Positions 1 to 8,073 of a DNA stretch of 64,000 bases are shown here, piece by piece. The DNA comes from UBA7803 sp040219935. GTDB taxonomy: Bacteria; Pseudomonadota; Gammaproteobacteria; Pseudomonadales; Azotimanducaceae. The notes under the pieces were generated by a model. The model saw only the letters and a program-made list of their open reading frames with translations. It had not been told where the DNA came from and did not search any database. The position numbers were made by a program, and so were the translations under genes. The DNA lies in NCBI GenBank assembly GCA_040219935.1, contig JAVJUA010000063.1, positions 124,001 to 188,000 of the forward strand, read 5' to 3'. The stretch's first letter is position 1. Each line of letters starts with the position of its first letter.

Positions 1-763
1 AGTCGCCGAAGGTCCAGTAGTTGAGGTTGTGCCGGCACTGACGACCATCGCGGGCGTAGGCCGACACTTCATAACGCGTGAATCCCGCGTCGGCCAGTCG
101 GGCGTGGCCGGCGCCCTCCATATCCTCGACCTCGCTGTCGCTGGCCAGCAGCGGCGGCCGCCGCGCGAACTCGGTCTTCGGCTCGATGGTGAGCTGATAC
201 CAGCTCAGGTGGGCCGGCTCGAGGCGCAGCGCCGCCTCGAGATCGGCCATGGCGGCAGCCGCCGTCTGTCCGGGCAGGCCGTACATGAGGTCGAGGTTGA
301 CGTTGTCGAAGCCGGCCCGCCGCACCAGCGCCAGCGCGCGCCCGGTGTCGGCGGCGCCGTGAATGCGGCCCAGCCGGGTCAGCATGGCGTCGTCGAACGA
401 CTGCGCGCCCAGGGAGATGCGGTTGATGCCAGCGCGGCGGTAGCCGGCGAAGTCGTGGTGCTCGGCGGTGCCCGGGTTGGCCTCCATGGTCACCTCGACG
501 TCGACGGCCAGATAGGGCGCCAGGGCGTCGAGCAGACGCCCGAACGCGGCGGGCGAGAACAGGCTCGGCGTGCCGCCGCCGCAGAACACGCTGCGGATGC
601 TGCCCGGCGCCACGTCGGCCAGGGCGTCTGCGGCGTCCGCCAGCAGCGCGTCGACGTATTCAACCTCCGGCAGCCGCCCGCGCTGGGGGTGGGAGTTGAA
701 ATCACAGTAGGGGCACTTGCGCACGCACCAGGGGAAGTGCACGTACAGGCCGAGGCCGTCCAT
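1..763 (-). CDS. hemW: HemW-like radical SAM protein (3' end beyond window)
   Basis: Radical SAM protein of the HemW family, formerly annotated as oxygen-independent coproporphyrinogen III oxidase; family members are now viewed as heme chaperones. The first 254 codons are present and the C-terminus lies beyond the window edge. Near the N-terminus, C13, C17 and C20 form the C-x3-C-x2-C iron-sulfur motif, followed by the SAM-contacting GGGTPS at about 62-67. The last residues in the window (NLNYWTFGD) also match HemW. The ATG overlaps the rdgB stop by one base (TGATG), so translation is probably coupled. It is the last gene of the metX-metW-DUF4426-rdgB-hemW group. Confidence 0.93.
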   Translation of the reverse strand, partial: MDGLGLYVHFPWCVRKCPYCDFNSHPQRGRLPEVEYVDALLADAADALADVAPGSIRSVFCGGGTPSLFSPAAFGRLLDALAPYLAVDVEVTMEANPGTAEHHDFAGYRRAGINRISLGAQSFDDAMLTRLGRIHGAADTGRALALVRRAGFDNVNLDLMYGLPGQTAAAAMADLEAALRLEPAHLSWYQLTIEPKTEFARRPPLLASDSEVEDMEGAGHARLADAGFTRYEVSAYARDGRQCRHNLNYWTFGD

Positions 764-1365
764 CACGGCTGCGCCGCGAGCTCGCCGCGAAGCGCCTCGA
801 TCAGGGCCGCCACGGCTCGGCCCCGGTGGCTCAGGCGGTTCTTGTCCGCCGCCGCCATCTCCGCCGCGGTGCAGCCGAGCGCGGGCAGGTAGAACAGCGG
901 GTCGTAGCCGAAGCCGCCGCTGCCCCTGGGCTCGCGCAGGATGGTCCCGTGCCAGCGGGCGGTGCCGATCAGGGGAGCCGGATCCTCGGGGTGGCGCAGG
1001 TAGACCAGGGCGCAGTAGTAGTGGGCGTCGGGGTTCGGCCCGGCTCCGGCCAGGGCGCCGATCAGTTTGGCGTTGTTGGCCTGGTCATCGGCGTCGTCGC
1101 CGGCATAGCGGGCCGAGCGGATGCCGGGTGCGCCACCCAGCGCGGGCACCACCAGGCCGGAGTCGTCGGCGATGGCGGGCAGGCCCGTGAGCCGGGAGGC
1201 GTGCCGCGCCTTGTCCAGGGCGTTCTCGACGAAGGTGAGGCCCACTTCCGGAGCGGGCTCGACGCCGAGCTCGGCCTGGCTCTGCAGGCCGATGCCGAGC
1301 GGTGCCAGCAGCGCGGCCAGCTCCGTCAGCTTGCCGCGGTTGCCGCTGGCCAGAACGATGTTCAC
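763..1365 (-). CDS. rdgB: Non-canonical purine NTP pyrophosphatase (RdgB/HAM1)
   Basis: 200-residue member of the RdgB/HAM1 (Ham1p/ITPase) family, which hydrolyses dITP, ITP and XTP to monophosphates and keeps deaminated purines out of nucleic acids. The N-terminal nucleotide-binding ASGNRGK (6-12), the acidic pair D67-D68 in ADDSG and the conserved SHRGRA at 179-184 are all visible, and the length is normal. The start codon overlaps the stop of the upstream DUF4426 gene (ATGA). The gene sits just before hemW as in Pseudomonas. Confidence 0.96.
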   Translation of the reverse strand: MNIVLASGNRGKLTELAALLAPLGIGLQSQAELGVEPAPEVGLTFVENALDKARHASRLTGLPAIADDSGLVVPALGGAPGIRSARYAGDDADDQANNAKLIGALAGAGPNPDAHYYCALVYLRHPEDPAPLIGTARWHGTILREPRGSGGFGYDPLFYLPALGCTAAEMAAADKNRLSHRGRAVAALIEALRGELAAQP

Positions 1366-1808
1366 CGGCCTTCCCAGTACATCTGCTGCTGGAAGTCGAA
1401 CTCATGGCGGCCGCCGTCGGGCGTAACCACGTCGAAGCGGAAGCGCAGCACCTCGCGATCGGTGTGCCGCACCTCGGTCATGTAGTAGACGGCCTCGCCC
1501 TCGGTGACCTCGCGCAGGTCGAGGGTCTGCTGCTGCTCCAGCAGGTTGCGCACGCTGCCGCTGATCTGCACCCGCACCGGTCGACCCTCGGCATCCAGCA
1601 CCGACACGTTCAGCAGCGCCCGGTCGCGCGAGCGGGTGATGCCGTAGTCGGCGGCCACCGCCGGCTTCAGGAACAGCGTCGGCACCAGGGTGTAGTGGGC
1701 CTCGAAGCTGCCGATCGCCTGCTTGCGCTCGGCGGCCGCCGAAGCGGCCAGCAGCAGTGCGGCGGCCAGCAGCACCCACTGCGCGGCGCCCATGCGGCTC
1801 AGCCTCAC
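1362..1808 (-). CDS. DUF4426 exported protein
   Basis: Small exported protein of the DUF4426 type found next to metW and rdgB in pseudomonads; its role is unknown. I choose the GTG at 1808, which overlaps the metW stop (GTGA) and gives a proper signal peptide: a basic start (MRLSRM), a hydrophobic stretch, and a probable cut after ASAAA. A start at the ATG at 1793 would lose the basic residues. The mature part of about 120 residues is mostly beta by pattern (for example LLNVSVLDAEG) and has no cysteines, so it is probably periplasmic. Confidence 0.8.
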   Translation of the reverse strand: MRLSRMGAAQWVLLAAALLLAASAAAERKQAIGSFEAHYTLVPTLFLKPAVAADYGITRSRDRALLNVSVLDAEGRPVRVQISGSVRNLLEQQQTLDLREVTEGEAVYYMTEVRHTDREVLRFRFDVVTPDGGRHEFDFQQQMYWEGR

Positions 1809-2413
1809 GATGCGCCCGCTCCGGGACGGCCCAGGCGATAGAAGGCATAGGTACCGAACACGTTCGGAAACCGGTTGAGCAGGGCCTTGTTGCTGTGTCG
1901 TGCGTCTACCACGAAGCGCTCGATGATCGGCAGCCCCTTGGTCCGGCAGAGCTGCTCGAAGTCGTTGAAGGTACACAGGTGAATGTTGGGCGTATCGTAC
2001 CAGCTATGCGGCAGATGCCGCGCTACCGGCATGCGCCCGTGCAGGCTGAGCTGCAGCCGGCATCGCCAGTGTCCGAAGTTCGGGAAGGTCACCACGCATT
2101 CGCGGCCGATGCGCAGCATCTCGTCCAGCATGTCCCGGGGGCGGCGCACCGACTGCAGCGTCTCCGTCATCACCACCATGTCGAAGCTGTCGTCGGGAAA
2201 GTTGGTGAGCCCCTCGTCCAGGTTCTGCTCGAGGACGTTGACGCCTTTGTCCAGGCAGGTGGTGATGTTCGCCGGATCGATCTCCAGCCCGTAACCGTTG
2301 ACCTGCTTGTGCGCCTGCAGGTGCGCCAGCAGATCGCCGGTGCCGCAGCCGAGGTCGAGCACGCGGGCGCCGGGCCGCACCAGCTCGGCGATGATGCGCA
2401 GGTCAGGCCGCAT
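1805..2413 (-). CDS. metW: MetW, methyltransferase-fold partner of MetX
   Basis: 202-residue MetW with a class I SAM-methyltransferase fold; the glycine-rich VLDLGCGTGD lies at about 18-27. In Pseudomonas-type bacteria MetW works with MetX, and it is reported to be needed for full homoserine acyltransferase activity. The ATG at 2413 lies inside the 3' end of metX, an 11-base overlap, which favours balanced production of the two partners. The next gene starts on its stop codon. Upstream extension of the frame is an out-of-frame reading of metX and was not used. Confidence 0.92.
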   Translation of the reverse strand: MRPDLRIIAELVRPGARVLDLGCGTGDLLAHLQAHKQVNGYGLEIDPANITTCLDKGVNVLEQNLDEGLTNFPDDSFDMVVMTETLQSVRRPRDMLDEMLRIGRECVVTFPNFGHWRCRLQLSLHGRMPVARHLPHSWYDTPNIHLCTFNDFEQLCRTKGLPIIERFVVDARHSNKALLNRFPNVFGTYAFYRLGRPGAGAS

Positions 2414-3560
2414 CGCGTTCGATCTCCGCGGCCAGCTTGCCCAGGTAGGTGCCCAGCACCTCGATGTAGCGCGGCACCGGTAGCAGGAAGGCGTCGTGGC
2501 CGTGCTCGGTATCGATGATGGCGCTGGCCACGTTCTTGCGCGCTCGAACCAGGGCGTCCACCAGCTCCCGGGAGCGGGCGGTGGAGAACCGCCAGTCGGT
2601 GGTGAACGACAGCACCAGGAACCGGCACTCGGCCTGCTCCAGGGCGGCCACCAGGTCATCGCCGTGCTCCCCGGCCGGGTCGAAGTAGTCGAGCGCCTTG
2701 GTCATCAGCAGGTAGGTGTTGGCATCGAAGCTGCGGGAGAACGACCGGCCCTGATGGTGCAGGTAGCTCTCCACCTGGAACTCCACGTCCCGGCCGTCAC
2801 GCAGATCGCCCGACTTCAGCTCGCGGCCGAAGCGCTGGCGCATGCCGTCGTCGGACAGGTAGGTGACGTGGCCCACCATGCGCGCCAGCATCAGGCCGAG
2901 ATCGGGATTCACGCCCTTGGCCCGGTAGTGGCCGCCGTGAAACTGCGGGTCGCCCATGATGGCCTGGCGGGCGATCTCGTTGAAGGCGATGTTCTGCGCC
3001 GACAGGCGGGAAGCGCAGGCGATCAGCACCGCGGCGCGCAGCCGTCGCGGGTAGTCGATGGCCCACTGCAGCGCCTGCATGCCGCCCAGGCTGCCGCCGA
3101 TCACGGCCGCGAAGCGGTCGATGCCGAGATGGTCGGCCAGCAGGGTCTGGCTGTTGACCCAGTCGCGCACCGTCACTGCCGGGAAGTCGGGCCCGTACGG
3201 CGCCCCGCTGGCCGGGTTGGCCGACGTCGGGCCGGTGCTGCCGTGGCAGCCGCCGAGGTTGTTCAGGCTGACGATGTGAAAGCGGTTGGTGTCGATGGGC
3301 TTGCCCGGGCCGATGCAGGCGTCCCACCAGCCCGGCTTGCGGTCGTCGGCGCCGTGATAGCCCGCCGCATGGTGATGACCGGACAGCGCGTGGCACACCA
3401 GCACGCTGTTGCTGCGCTGCGCGTTCGGCTCGCCGTAGGTCTCGTAGACCAGCTCGAATCCCGGCAGCCGCTCGCCGCACTGCAGCACGAATGGCTCGTC
3501 GTGCCGGAAGGTGCGTGGGGTGACCACGCCTACCGAGTCGGGAGGCAGCGGTTGGGACAT
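2403..3560 (-). CDS. metX: Homoserine O-acyltransferase (MetX family)
   Basis: 385-residue alpha/beta-hydrolase-fold enzyme that acylates homoserine in methionine synthesis. The nucleophile is S157 in GGSLGGMQALQW, and the C-terminal HGHDAFL carries the catalytic histidine. Sequence alone does not settle whether acetyl-CoA or succinyl-CoA is used. In gammaproteobacteria with an adjacent metW, succinyl-CoA is common, so homoserine O-succinyltransferase is the better guess. It is the first gene of its operon, with a candidate sigma70 promoter about 35 bases upstream. Confidence 0.94.
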   Translation of the reverse strand: MSQPLPPDSVGVVTPRTFRHDEPFVLQCGERLPGFELVYETYGEPNAQRSNSVLVCHALSGHHHAAGYHGADDRKPGWWDACIGPGKPIDTNRFHIVSLNNLGGCHGSTGPTSANPASGAPYGPDFPAVTVRDWVNSQTLLADHLGIDRFAAVIGGSLGGMQALQWAIDYPRRLRAAVLIACASRLSAQNIAFNEIARQAIMGDPQFHGGHYRAKGVNPDLGLMLARMVGHVTYLSDDGMRQRFGRELKSGDLRDGRDVEFQVESYLHHQGRSFSRSFDANTYLLMTKALDYFDPAGEHGDDLVAALEQAECRFLVLSFTTDWRFSTARSRELVDALVRARKNVASAIIDTEHGHDAFLLPVPRYIEVLGTYLGKLAAEIERDAA

Positions 3561-3595
3561 CGGGGCTCAGCGTTCCGGCAGCGCGGGGACGGCGA

Positions 3596-3624
3596 GTCTA
3601 AAGCAACGGCTTTCGAGCCAGCAA
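3596..3624 (-). promoter_or_regulatory. Candidate sigma70 promoter of the metX operon
   Basis: On the minus strand, TTGCTG (3624-3619) and TTAGAC (3601-3596) are separated by exactly 17 bases, upstream of the metX ATG at 3560. This is the only AT-richer patch in the 83-base gap between yggT and metX. No SAM-riboswitch-like structure was recognised there. Confidence 0.45.
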
Positions 3625-3643
3625 CCCACGGCCCCGTTCGCCG

Positions 3644-4195
3644 TCAGATCAGCGACTGGAACACCTGCGGCAGGATGCGCTCGAGAAGCCCCAGCAGCAG
3701 GAACACCAGAATGGGCGAGAAGTCGAGCCCGCCCATGGACGGCAGCAGCCGCCGCGCCGGCGCCAGCAGCGGCTCGGTGATCTGCTGCAGCAGCGCCAGC
3801 GCCGGATGGTAGCTCCCGGGCGCGATCCAGCCGGCGATGATGACGATCAGGATCGACCACCAGAAGATGCGGATGATCAGCATCAGCGCCTGCAGCACCC
3901 CGTACATCAGAATGGCGCCGAAGCCGCCGGTGTAGCCGCCCTGCAGGGCGGTGAGCGACATGATCAGGATGATGTTGGCGGCGACCGCGGCGGCCAGGGA
4001 CGCGAAGTCGATGTTGCGATAGCCGGGCAGCACCAGGCGCAGCGGCTTCAGCACCGGGTCGGTGACCTTCACCAGGCCCTGGGAGATGGGATTGTAGAAA
4101 TCGACGCGGCAGGCCTGCAGCAGGAAGCGGGCGATGAACAGGAAGCCGGCGACCTGGAGTATGAAGCTGATCAGGTAGTTGAGGGCGTCGTTCAT
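3644..4195 (-). CDS. yggT: YggT family inner-membrane protein
   Basis: 183-residue integral membrane protein made of two YGGT-type halves. Each half has hydrophobic helices and a conserved RFLLQACRVDFYNPISQ- or ITEPLLAPARRLLP-like segment, at about 21-40 and 150-170. Family members are implicated in osmotic tolerance and membrane organisation, but no reaction is known. The start overlaps the proC stop (ATGA), and yggS-proC-yggT is a widespread operon. Confidence 0.9.
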   Translation of the reverse strand: MNDALNYLISFILQVAGFLFIARFLLQACRVDFYNPISQGLVKVTDPVLKPLRLVLPGYRNIDFASLAAAVAANIILIMSLTALQGGYTGGFGAILMYGVLQALMLIIRIFWWSILIVIIAGWIAPGSYHPALALLQQITEPLLAPARRLLPSMGGLDFSPILVFLLLGLLERILPQVFQSLI

Positions 4196-5022
4196 GATTC
4201 TCCGAATTCCTTGGCCAGTTCTTCTGCGCGCTCGGCGGCCCCCATGACGGCCCGACGCACCGCCGCCCCGACATCGGCGGCGTCCAGTATAGACAGCGCC
4301 CGCTCCGTGGTCCCGCCCGGCGAGGTGACGTTGGCGCGCAGCACGGCGGGCTCGTCTTCGCCTTCGCAGGCCATGCGTGCGGCGCCCAGGGCGGTTTCGA
4401 GGGTGAGCCTTCTGGCGCTCTCGGCATCCAGGCCGAGCGCCTCACCGGCGGCGATCATGGCTTCCATCAGGTAGAAGAAGTAGGCGGGGCCGCTGCCGGA
4501 GACGGCCGTCACCGCATCCAGCAGCCCCTCGCGCTCGACCCAGAGCGTGCTGCCGGCTGCGCCGAGCACGGTTTCGGCCTGAACGCGCTGCTCGGCGGTG
4601 ACGGCGTCGTTGGCGTAGAGACCGGTGATGCCCGCGCGCAGCAGCGCCGGGGTGTTGGGCATGCAGCGGACGATGGCCGTGCCCGGCGGGGTCCAGGCCT
4701 CCAGCGCCGGCAGCGGCACGCCGGCGGCGATGGAGATGACGAGCTGTCCCGGCGGCGGCGCCAGCGCCTCCAGCACTTCCCGCAGCCGCTGCGGCTTCAC
4801 CGCCAGCACGACGATGCCGGCGCCGGCCGCGGCCGCGGCGTTGTCGTCGGTGGTGGCGATGCCCAGCGCGGCCAGGCCGTGGCGCTGCGCCGGCATCGGG
4901 TCGCTGGCGCGCAGCCGGTCGGGCGGGGTGCCGGCCGCGAGCAGGCCGCGAATCAGGCTGCGCGCCATGTTGCCGGCGCCGATGAAGGCGATGGGTGTGT
5001 CAGTCACGGGTCGCTCCGTCAT
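4192..5022 (-). CDS. proC: Pyrroline-5-carboxylate reductase
   Basis: 276-residue ProC, the last step of proline synthesis (NAD(P)H-dependent reduction of pyrroline-5-carboxylate). The Rossmann motif FIGAGNMA is at 13-20. The dimerisation-domain signatures VSGSGPAYFF and NVTSPGGTTERAL are present in the C-terminal half. A GTG at 5007 (MTDTPIAF) is an alternative start. It lies 9 bases after yggS and overlaps yggT. Confidence 0.96.
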   Translation of the reverse strand: MTERPVTDTPIAFIGAGNMARSLIRGLLAAGTPPDRLRASDPMPAQRHGLAALGIATTDDNAAAAAGAGIVVLAVKPQRLREVLEALAPPPGQLVISIAAGVPLPALEAWTPPGTAIVRCMPNTPALLRAGITGLYANDAVTAEQRVQAETVLGAAGSTLWVEREGLLDAVTAVSGSGPAYFFYLMEAMIAAGEALGLDAESARRLTLETALGAARMACEGEDEPAVLRANVTSPGGTTERALSILDAADVGAAVRRAVMGAAERAEELAKEFGES

Positions 5023-5031
5023 GTTCCGGGG

Positions 5032-5724
5032 TCAGCGCCGGGGCCCGAATATGGCCGTGCCGACCCGCACGCAGGTGGCGCCGGCGGCAATGGCGTTCTC
5101 GAAGTCAGCGGTCATGCCCATGGACAGCGTATCCCACTTGCCCGGCTCGGGCTCGCCCAGCTCGGCGAACAGGGCGGCCAGGCGGCGGTAGCTCTCGGCA
5201 GGGTCGGAGCTGCGGCTGAGAATGGTCATCAGCCCGCGGCAGCGCAGCGCGGGAAGCCCGCGAATCACCTTTAGCAGGGTGGTCGCGTCGGCCGGCTCGA
5301 CGCCGTTCTTGTCCGGGTCGTCGTCGATGTTCACCTGCACGGTCACGTTCAGAACCTTGTCATCGGGGCATTGGGCGGCCAGGCGCTCGGCGATCTTCGG
5401 CCGCGCGACGGTGTGTACCCACTGGAAGTGCTCGGCGATGGCGCGGGTCTTGTTCGACTGAATGGCGCCGATGAAGTGCCAGGTGAGGTCCAGGTCGGCC
5501 AGCGCCTCGATCTTCGGCAGCGCGTCCTGCAGGTAATTTTCGCCGAAATCGCGCTGGCCGGCGGCCGCTGCCTGGCGCAGCAGCTCGGTCGGCTGGGTCT
5601 TCGACACCGCGATCAGACGCACCGACGCCGGGTCCCGACCGCAGGCGCGGGCCGCCTGGTCGATGCGTGTGCGGACCTGATCGAGGTTGCCGGCGATGTC
5701 GGGGGAGATGGACTGCAAGGTCAT
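5032..5724 (-). CDS. yggS: PLP homeostasis protein (YggS/PLPBP)
   Basis: 230-residue PLP-binding protein with the single-domain alanine racemase-like barrel of the YggS/PLPBP family. It controls pyridoxal phosphate and amino/keto acid balance rather than catalysing a known reaction. K42 in LIAVSKTQP is the Schiff-base lysine. FGENYLQ and the C-terminal LSMGMTADFENAI and VRVGTAIFG phosphate-binding motifs are intact. It is divergently transcribed from pilT across a 122-base gap. Confidence 0.96.
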   Translation of the reverse strand: MTLQSISPDIAGNLDQVRTRIDQAARACGRDPASVRLIAVSKTQPTELLRQAAAAGQRDFGENYLQDALPKIEALADLDLTWHFIGAIQSNKTRAIAEHFQWVHTVARPKIAERLAAQCPDDKVLNVTVQVNIDDDPDKNGVEPADATTLLKVIRGLPALRCRGLMTILSRSSDPAESYRRLAALFAELGEPEPGKWDTLSMGMTADFENAIAAGATCVRVGTAIFGPRR

Positions 5725-5747
5725 GATGCCAACCGGGTCGCAGATTT

Positions 5748-5797
5748 CGCACCTGCGCGGGCTCCGGGCGCCGTCAGCGTGGTGAATCGCAGGTGCG
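5748..5797. promoter_or_regulatory. 10-bp inverted repeat between yggS and pilT
   Basis: CGCACCTGCG at 5748-5757 is perfectly mirrored by CGCAGGTGCG at 5788-5797, with 30 bases between the arms. The second arm falls within the spacer of the candidate pilT promoter, so a regulator bound there could block RNA polymerase. A looped-out cruciform or an RNA structure in the yggS leader is another reading. The bound protein is unknown. Confidence 0.4.
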
Positions 5798-5808
5798 GAT
5801 AATACTAT
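5780..5808 (+). promoter_or_regulatory. Candidate promoter of pilTU
   Basis: A good -10 box TACTAT (5803-5808) lies in the AT-rich GGATAATACTATAGG patch. A weak -35 box TGGTGA (5780-5785) is 17 bases upstream. The pilT ATG at 5847 is about 38 bases further on. This is the only AT-rich segment between the divergent yggS and pilT genes. Confidence 0.4.
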
Positions 5809-5846
5809 AGGTGCCGGTCGAACCGGACATTGGCCAAGGATCGCAC

Positions 5847-6881
5847 ATGGACATTACCGAACTCCTCGCGTTCAGCGCCAAGCAGGGCGCTTCCGACCTC
5901 CACCTCTCCGCAGGGCTGCCGCCCATGATTCGCGTCGATGGCGACGTGCGCCGCATCAACCTGCCGCCGCTGGAGCATCAGGAAGTGCACGCGCTGATCT
6001 ACGAGATCATGAACGACAAGCAGCGCAAGGACTACGAGGAGTTTCTCGAGACCGACTTCTCCTTCGAGGTGCCCGGCGTCGCCCGCTTCCGGGTCAACGC
6101 CTTCAATCAGAACCGCGGCGCCGGCGCCGTGTTCCGTACCATCCCCTCCAAGGTGCTGACCATGGAAGACCTGGGGATGGGCCAGGTGTTCAAGGACGTA
6201 TCGATGACGCCGCGCGGCCTGGTGCTGGTCACCGGCCCGACCGGCTCCGGCAAGAGCACCACGCTCGCCGCCATGATCGACTTCATCAACGACAACCGTT
6301 ACGACCACATCCTCACCATCGAAGACCCGATCGAGTTCGTGCACGAGTCGAAGAAGTGCCTGGTGAACCAGCGCGAGGTGCACCGCGATACCCACGGCTT
6401 CAACGAGGCGCTGCGCTCGGCGCTGCGGGAAGACCCCGACATCATCCTGGTGGGCGAGATGCGCGACCTGGAGACCATCCGCCTCGCGCTCACCGCGGCA
6501 GAGACCGGCCACCTCGTGTTCGGCACCCTGCACACCACGTCGGCGGCCAAGACCATCGACCGGGTCATCGACGTGTTCCCGGCGGAAGAGAAGGACATGG
6601 TGCGCTCCATGCTGTCGGAGTCGCTGCAGGCGGTGGTCTCGCAGACGCTGCTCAAGCGTGTCAACGGCGGCCGCGTCGCCGCTCACGAGATCATGATCGG
6701 CACGCCGGCGATCCGGAACCTGATCCGCGAGGACAAGGTGGCGCAGATGTACTCGGCTATCCAGACCGGCGCCTCGCACGGCATGATGACGCTCGACCAG
6801 TGTCTGCTCGATCTGGTGGCCAAGCGCACCATCACCCGGGACATCGCCCGGGAGAAAGCCAAGATGCCCGATAAGTTCTGA
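5847..6881 (+). CDS. pilT: Type IV pilus retraction ATPase PilT
   Basis: 344 residues, the same length as P. aeruginosa PilT. It is the hexameric cytoplasmic ATPase that depolymerises pili and drives twitching. Walker A GPTGSGKST is at 130-138 and the Walker B glutamate E204 sits in LVGEMRDLET. The AIRNLIRE motif needed for retraction is present near the C-terminus. The ATG at 5847 gives the canonical MDITELLAFS start; an upstream in-frame ATG at 5811 overlaps the -10 region and was rejected. It is followed by pilU as in most gammaproteobacteria. Confidence 0.98.
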   Translation: MDITELLAFSAKQGASDLHLSAGLPPMIRVDGDVRRINLPPLEHQEVHALIYEIMNDKQRKDYEEFLETDFSFEVPGVARFRVNAFNQNRGAGAVFRTIPSKVLTMEDLGMGQVFKDVSMTPRGLVLVTGPTGSGKSTTLAAMIDFINDNRYDHILTIEDPIEFVHESKKCLVNQREVHRDTHGFNEALRSALREDPDIILVGEMRDLETIRLALTAAETGHLVFGTLHTTSAAKTIDRVIDVFPAEEKDMVRSMLSESLQAVVSQTLLKRVNGGRVAAHEIMIGTPAIRNLIREDKVAQMYSAIQTGASHGMMTLDQCLLDLVAKRTITRDIAREKAKMPDKF

Positions 6882-6916
6882 CAGGCCATTCGCCCGGGAA
6901 CCCCGGAGGAGCCGTT

Positions 6917-8065
6917 ATGGAATTCGACAAGCTTCTGAAGCTGGTGGTGGAGAAAGGCGCATCCGACCTCTTCATCACCGCCGGCAAGCCGCCCATGCTG
7001 AAGATTAACGGCAAGCTCTACGGAGCCGGCAAGAACGATCTGTCGCCGGAGCAGTCCCGCGACATGGTGCTCGGGGTGATGAATCGCGACCAGCAGGCCG
7101 TGTTCCTCAAGGAGCACGAGTGCAACTTCGCCATCAGCACGGCCGGCCTCGGCCGCTTCCGGGTCAGCGCCTTCTATCAGCGCAACCTGGTGGGCATGGT
7201 GCTGCGCCGCATCGAGGTGAACATCCCGCGCATCTCCGATCTGCGGCTGCCCAGGATCGTCGAAGACCTGGCCATGACCAAGCGCGGCCTGATCATCTTC
7301 GTGGGCGCCACCGGCACCGGTAAGTCGACGTCGCTGGCGGCCATGATCGGCCACCGCAACGAGCACTCCTCGGGACACATCATCAGCATCGAAGACCCGA
7401 TCGAGTTCATCCACCAGCACAAGGGCTGCATCATCACTCAGCGTGAGGTGGGGGTGGATACCGACAGCTTCGAGGTGGCCCTGAAGAACACCCTGCGCCA
7501 GGCGCCGGATGTGATCATGATCGGCGAGGTGCGCACCCGCGAGACCATGGAGCATGCGGTGGCGTTCGCCGAGACCGGCCACCTGTGTCTGTGCACGCTG
7601 CACGCCAACAACGCCAACCAGGCGCTCGACCGCATCATCCACTTCTTCCCGAGCGACCGGCACGACCAGGTGTGGATGGACCTGTCGCTGAACCTCAAGG
7701 CCATGGTGGCGCAGCAGCTCATTCCGACCGTGGATGGTCAGAGCCGCCGTGCCGCCATCGAGGTGCTGATCAACACGCCGCTGATGGCCGACCACATTCG
7801 CAAGGGCGATGTGCACCTGCTCAAAGACCTGATGTCGAAGTCCACCGAGCAGGGCATGCAGACTTTCGATCAGGCGCTCTACAAGCTCTACAGCGAGGGC
7901 GAGATCACCTACGAGGCCGCCCTGTCCCACGCCGACTCCCCCAACGATCTGCGGCTGATGATCAAGCTGGGCGCCGATTCCAATCCCGACCCCATGGCGG
8001 CAGTGGCCGGGCTCAGCATCGAGCAGGACGAGTCGCCCAACACTCAGGTCCGATACCGGCGCTGA
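6917..8065 (+). CDS. pilU: Type IV pilus retraction ATPase PilU
   Basis: 382-residue PilT paralogue that assists retraction under load. Walker A GATGTGKS is at 130-137, and IMIGEVRTRETM carries the Walker B glutamate. The C-terminal tail is longer than that of PilT, which is typical of PilU. GGAGGAG about 10 bases upstream is a strong ribosome binding site. It is 35 bases after pilT and surely co-transcribed. Confidence 0.97.
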   Translation: MEFDKLLKLVVEKGASDLFITAGKPPMLKINGKLYGAGKNDLSPEQSRDMVLGVMNRDQQAVFLKEHECNFAISTAGLGRFRVSAFYQRNLVGMVLRRIEVNIPRISDLRLPRIVEDLAMTKRGLIIFVGATGTGKSTSLAAMIGHRNEHSSGHIISIEDPIEFIHQHKGCIITQREVGVDTDSFEVALKNTLRQAPDVIMIGEVRTRETMEHAVAFAETGHLCLCTLHANNANQALDRIIHFFPSDRHDQVWMDLSLNLKAMVAQQLIPTVDGQSRRAAIEVLINTPLMADHIRKGDVHLLKDLMSKSTEQGMQTFDQALYKLYSEGEITYEAALSHADSPNDLRLMIKLGADSNPDPMAAVAGLSIEQDESPNTQVRYRR

Positions 8066-8073
8066 GCGGCGCC

